Of a DNA stretch of 64,000 bases, positions 61,104 through 64,000 are shown one piece after another; positions within the stretch are counted from its first letter, which is position 1; each line of letters opens with the position of its first letter. The stretch lies in NCBI GenBank assembly GCA_963734955.1, contig CAVTJO010000014.1, positions 124,001 to 188,000 on the forward strand, given 5' to 3'. This DNA comes from UBA11986 sp963734955. Its GTDB lineage: Bacteria > Bacteroidota > Ignavibacteria > UBA10030 > UBA6906. The position numbers were made by a program, and so were the translations under genes. Under the pieces are notes generated by a model that saw only the letters and a list, made by a program, of their open reading frames with translations, did no database searches and had not been told where the DNA came from.

Positions 61104-61805
61104 TCAGAAGTTGAACACAGTGCCCAGTTGAAAAACGACCCCATCGGTGTGAACACTTGCGTCAAGCTGGTCAACCGGAATAATCGCACCTTTGTATATC
61201 ACGGTCGACGAAGGAAACCGGTTGGACGTCTTGAACTGCAGATCACGAAACTTCATTTCTGCCTCGAGGGAAAACCACCCGGTGAACCTGTAACTTACGC
61301 CGCCCAGCACATGAATCCCAAACCCACGCTCAGCACTCGTTGTCGGCGCCTCGGTATCGCCAACCCTGTACAGGCGGTCACCGAAATATGCCCCGACTCC
61401 CCCACCCATATAGACCCCGAATGTTGGGCCCGACAACGGGATCAGAAAATAGCCTGTCAACTCAACCGGAATAACCCGATAGCCGTCTTCAATGGGAACA
61501 ACTGTCGAGACAATGGTGACTGATCGGTTGTTCGTCGCGCGGATATAATCAGCTGAAAATCCCAGAGCAACGTTTGATTCCGGTAGTTGGTAGCGCACCT
61601 CAACCCCATAGCCGAAGAAATCCTCAATCCCAAGATACTGGCTTCGTTCGAAGGCATCGGGGGAATTGGGATCGGTGAAGAGTCGGGAGGAAGTTGTGAG
61701 GTTTGCTTTCACTGCAACGGAGAGGTCGCCTTCCTGGGCCATGGCATCCTGGATCCACATCATGCAGAGTGTGACAAACACTGCACAGACATTTCTACCC
61801 GTCAT
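61104..61805 (-). CDS. Outer-membrane beta-barrel protein, 233 aa
   Basis: A signal peptide of about 23 residues (ending DAMA/Q) precedes a chain of amphipathic strands ending in a terminal Phe ('VVFQLGTVFNF'), typical of 8-stranded OmpA/OmpX-like barrels. 'GVYMGGGVGAYFG' and 'GIHVLGGVSYRFTGWFSLEAEMKF' show the alternating pattern of barrel strands. The function is unknown; adhesion or membrane stability are possible. The start ATG is 61803-61805. It lies 20 bases after the stop of the foldase (61826), whose job may include folding such proteins. Confidence 0.8.
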   Translation of the reverse strand: MTGRNVCAVFVTLCMMWIQDAMAQEGDLSVAVKANLTTSSRLFTDPNSPDAFERSQYLGIEDFFGYGVEVRYQLPESNVALGFSADYIRATNNRSVTIVSTVVPIEDGYRVIPVELTGYFLIPLSGPTFGVYMGGGVGAYFGDRLYRVGDTEAPTTSAERGFGIHVLGGVSYRFTGWFSLEAEMKFRDLQFKTSNRFPSSTVIYKGAIIPVDQLDASVHTDGVVFQLGTVFNF

Positions 61806-61825
61806 AGGCTGCCCCAGGTTACTGC

Positions 61826-63958
61826 CTATCTAAAGAACTCTTCCCTGTTGTCCTCAATATCGGCATTCTCTTTGAGTTTCGCAATCCAGTCGCCCAGGAA
61901 TTTATTCTTCTTTTCCTGCAGTAACTGGTTTCGCAGGGCATCGTGTTCGGATGCGTATGCCGATGAATCGAACGCAGACTTGGAAAGCAATTGGATCAGG
62001 TATGCACCTCGAAGTCCGGATACCGGCGGCGAGATTTGTCCGACCGAAAGCCCTGAGACGGCCCCGATGAAGTCCATGTCGCGACCCACGCCCGGCGCCC
62101 CGACGGCAATCGTGAATTGTCCGGAATGCTGGACTCTGATTGCCGGGTTCAGTGTTTCAATCCTCGTAAGGCTATCCGACGCTGAAAGCTTGGCCCTCAG
62201 TGAAGCAGCGAGCTCCTCAGTCTTTGCGATCTTCTTCTTCCGCAACACGAGCGGCTTGAGCGATTCCTTCACCTCATCAAACGGTTTCACTCCGGCGTTC
62301 TTGATACCGGTAACGGCAAGCACGACGTAACCGTTGGGAACGGTAAACGGCTCGCTGACCGACCCCGTGCTGTTCTTGAATGCCCATCGAACGATTCCTT
62401 CATTGAGCCCGATGCCGGGAACAATCCCGCCTTTTTCCTGGACTTGAGTTTCTTTGACTTCAAGTTCCAGTGACTGGGCTTCCTTTGTGAACTCTGATTG
62501 CCTCGCATTATATGCAAAGTCGCGAGCACGCTCGAAGATGTCGTTCTTGGTCTGAGAACTCGCCGTCAGAGGAAGAACGATACTGGACAGCTTGAATTCC
62601 CGGTTGTCCTTTGCGGTCAACTTGATGATGTGAAGGCCAAACTGGGTGCGTACCGGACCTGAGACTTCACCCGCCTTCATCCTGAACACCGCATTCTCGA
62701 ATTCCTTCACCATTCGTCCCCTCGTAAACCAACCGAGATCACCTCCCCGGGAGGCGGAACCGGGATCCTTCGAGTACTGCTTTGCGAGGGCTGCAAAGTC
62801 CTTGCCTGATTTCGCCGCCGCCGCGACTTCGCGGGCGGTCGCCTTGAGAGCATTGGTGTCCTTTTCCCCCTCAAAGGAGAACAGAATATGACTGGCGTGA
62901 ACATACTCCTTGGTTGACTTCCGTTCATCGAGGATTTTCGTCAGATGATAACCGTCTGCTTCCAACCTGGGACCGATGATGTCGCCCACCTTGCCCGCAA
63001 AGATGACACTGTCGAGCGACGGCGTCAATTCTCCGCGGCTGAACCAGGATCCGCTATCGGTTTTGTCAGTGTAGGATGTCAATTGTACGAAGTCTGTCCC
63101 GCCGCGCGCTTTGGCCGCCTTGTCTGTGATATCGTCGCGGACGGCGGACGAGTCTGCCGGAGACGGTTTCTCCACAAACTGCGCGTACTTCAACGTACGA
63201 GACGCTTCCATCTTGTACTGATCCAGGTTGTCGTCATAGTACGCTTTCAAATCCGCATCAGTCACCTGAACATCTTCATCCTTGACGAGTTGGTTTGCAT
63301 CGAAGAGCGCATAAAGCGCATCGTACTGTATGCGTTGATCGGCAAAGCGCGCATGCACGTCACCCTCGGTCACGCGGACTGACGCGAGGACAAGGCTCTG
63401 TAACTTCTCCTGGGACCGCCGCTGCCGCAGGTTTTTCTCATAATCAGCGAGCCAGCGCGTTCCGTAGTTGGGATCGGCTCCCTGCGGATCGCGAATGAAC
63501 TCGTTGGGGTTGTTAAGAAATCGGTCAAAAATATCCTTGCGGAACTGCCCTGTCGAGTCAACAAAATTACGCTTCAGGTCCTCCGGCGGATTATCCCCGC
63601 GTACCCAATCGCGCAATTCATCATCCGTGACCGTAATCCCCAGCCGACGAATCTCATCTCCAACCAGACGTTGGGTGACAATCGCCTGCCATGATTGGTC
63701 CCGTGCCTGCTTGAGTTGATTCTCGTCCAGGTCGGCCTTGGTCTGGTTCTTCTGATTTTCCGTCACGGAATTGAGCACATCCGTGAATTCCTTGTAGGTG
63801 ATCTTTTCACCATTCACCTTACCAACAATTTCCGAGCGACCTCCTTTAATGCCCAGGTAGTCCATCCCCCACTCGAAAATGATGGTGATAAGGAACGCAA
63901 TAAGAAGTCCAAAGAGTACATACGGCATGCTGTCACGCATGCGGGTCATGATCGGCAT
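61826..63958 (-). CDS. ppiD: PpiD/SurA-like peptidyl-prolyl isomerase
   Basis: 710 residues, the usual size of PpiD. A single N-terminal membrane anchor (about residues 12-32, 'YVLFGLLIAFLITIIFEWGM') tethers it to the inner membrane. The SurA_N-like chaperone region follows, then a parvulin/PPIC rotamase domain near residues 350-450 ('HASHILFSFEGEKDTNALKATAREV', 'RMKAGEVSGPVRTQFGLHIIKL'), and a second C-terminal PPIC-like region without a clear active motif. It assists folding of exported proteins in the periplasm. The start is ATG 63958 (MPIMTRMRDS). It is the first of a series of five genes that also holds an outer-membrane barrel and a secreted GHL10 protein. Confidence 0.9.
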   Translation of the reverse strand: MPIMTRMRDSMPYVLFGLLIAFLITIIFEWGMDYLGIKGGRSEIVGKVNGEKITYKEFTDVLNSVTENQKNQTKADLDENQLKQARDQSWQAIVTQRLVGDEIRRLGITVTDDELRDWVRGDNPPEDLKRNFVDSTGQFRKDIFDRFLNNPNEFIRDPQGADPNYGTRWLADYEKNLRQRRSQEKLQSLVLASVRVTEGDVHARFADQRIQYDALYALFDANQLVKDEDVQVTDADLKAYYDDNLDQYKMEASRTLKYAQFVEKPSPADSSAVRDDITDKAAKARGGTDFVQLTSYTDKTDSGSWFSRGELTPSLDSVIFAGKVGDIIGPRLEADGYHLTKILDERKSTKEYVHASHILFSFEGEKDTNALKATAREVAAAAKSGKDFAALAKQYSKDPGSASRGGDLGWFTRGRMVKEFENAVFRMKAGEVSGPVRTQFGLHIIKLTAKDNREFKLSSIVLPLTASSQTKNDIFERARDFAYNARQSEFTKEAQSLELEVKETQVQEKGGIVPGIGLNEGIVRWAFKNSTGSVSEPFTVPNGYVVLAVTGIKNAGVKPFDEVKESLKPLVLRKKKIAKTEELAASLRAKLSASDSLTRIETLNPAIRVQHSGQFTIAVGAPGVGRDMDFIGAVSGLSVGQISPPVSGLRGAYLIQLLSKSAFDSSAYASEHDALRNQLLQEKKNKFLGDWIAKLKENADIEDNREEFFR

Positions 63959-64000
63959 AACGGGAAACGACCTCCGACAGGTGAGAAGGAAACGAAAATA

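Noticed and set aside
1..64000. CRISPR arrays, insertion sequences, prophage genes or an origin
   Set aside because: No regularly spaced repeats, transposase, integrase, phage structural gene or DnaA-box cluster was seen while reading both strands.

Overview
The window looks like part of the chromosome of a Bacteroidota-lineage bacterium, most probably from the Ignavibacteria/Chlorobi side of the group. Three things support this. Two secreted proteins end in the 'NYPNPFNPTT' type A sorting domain of the type IX secretion system. Four promoters fit the Bacteroidota sigma-A pattern (TTG, about 20-23 bases, then TAnnTTTG). Several families are typical of the group (DUF4905, a TamB ending in an aromatic FYRFSF tail, split rfaE1/rfaE2). 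No insertion sequence, prophage, CRISPR array or replication origin was seen. The genes are mostly housekeeping and cell-envelope functions in short operons.

Layout. 1-800: left-edge hpnC-like squalene synthase fragment and an NTF2-like protein. 1200-6623: tRNA-Met, tilS-hpt-ftsH, a phytol/dolichol-kinase-like membrane protein and a frameshifted deoxyribosyltransferase-like gene. 6937-13284: two large secreted proteins with T9SS tails, REP-like palindromes, a small unknown protein and yjbQ. 13356-27692 (minus strand): M16 peptidase pair, rhomboid protease, unknown zinc-ribbon membrane protein, MFS transporter, YbaK, an HdrD/GlpC-like Fe-S membrane oxidoreductase, PhzF, DUF4905, rdgB, amidohydrolase and radA. 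27901-39413 (plus): heptose genes rfaE1-rfaE2, a TamB-like protein, RNase R and a large protease/propeller/barrel outer-membrane protein. 39482-42019 (minus): a small cationic exported protein and a histidine kinase/response regulator pair. 42161-47277 (plus): a TRAP transporter with its TatT lipoprotein, followed by a ClC channel. 47354-56808: a region with an osmotic-stress flavour, with a GDH operon on the minus strand and mscS-otsAB-DUF5752-treT on the plus strand. 56902-63958: two methyltransferases, a GHL10 glycosidase-like protein, shikimate kinase, an outer-membrane barrel and a PpiD/SurA-like foldase.

The most striking structural observation is six single-base, insertion-type (+1) frameshifts in six otherwise well-conserved genes, on both strands. 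In each case, removing one base restores one continuous protein. Sequencing or assembly insertions are the simplest explanation, but the pattern should be checked against reads. The most interesting biology is the trehalose cluster carrying two different synthesis routes, the divergent GDH operon with an unrecognised 472-residue protein, an RNase R gene whose only well-placed start codon is ATC, and the three-part protease-propeller-barrel protein.
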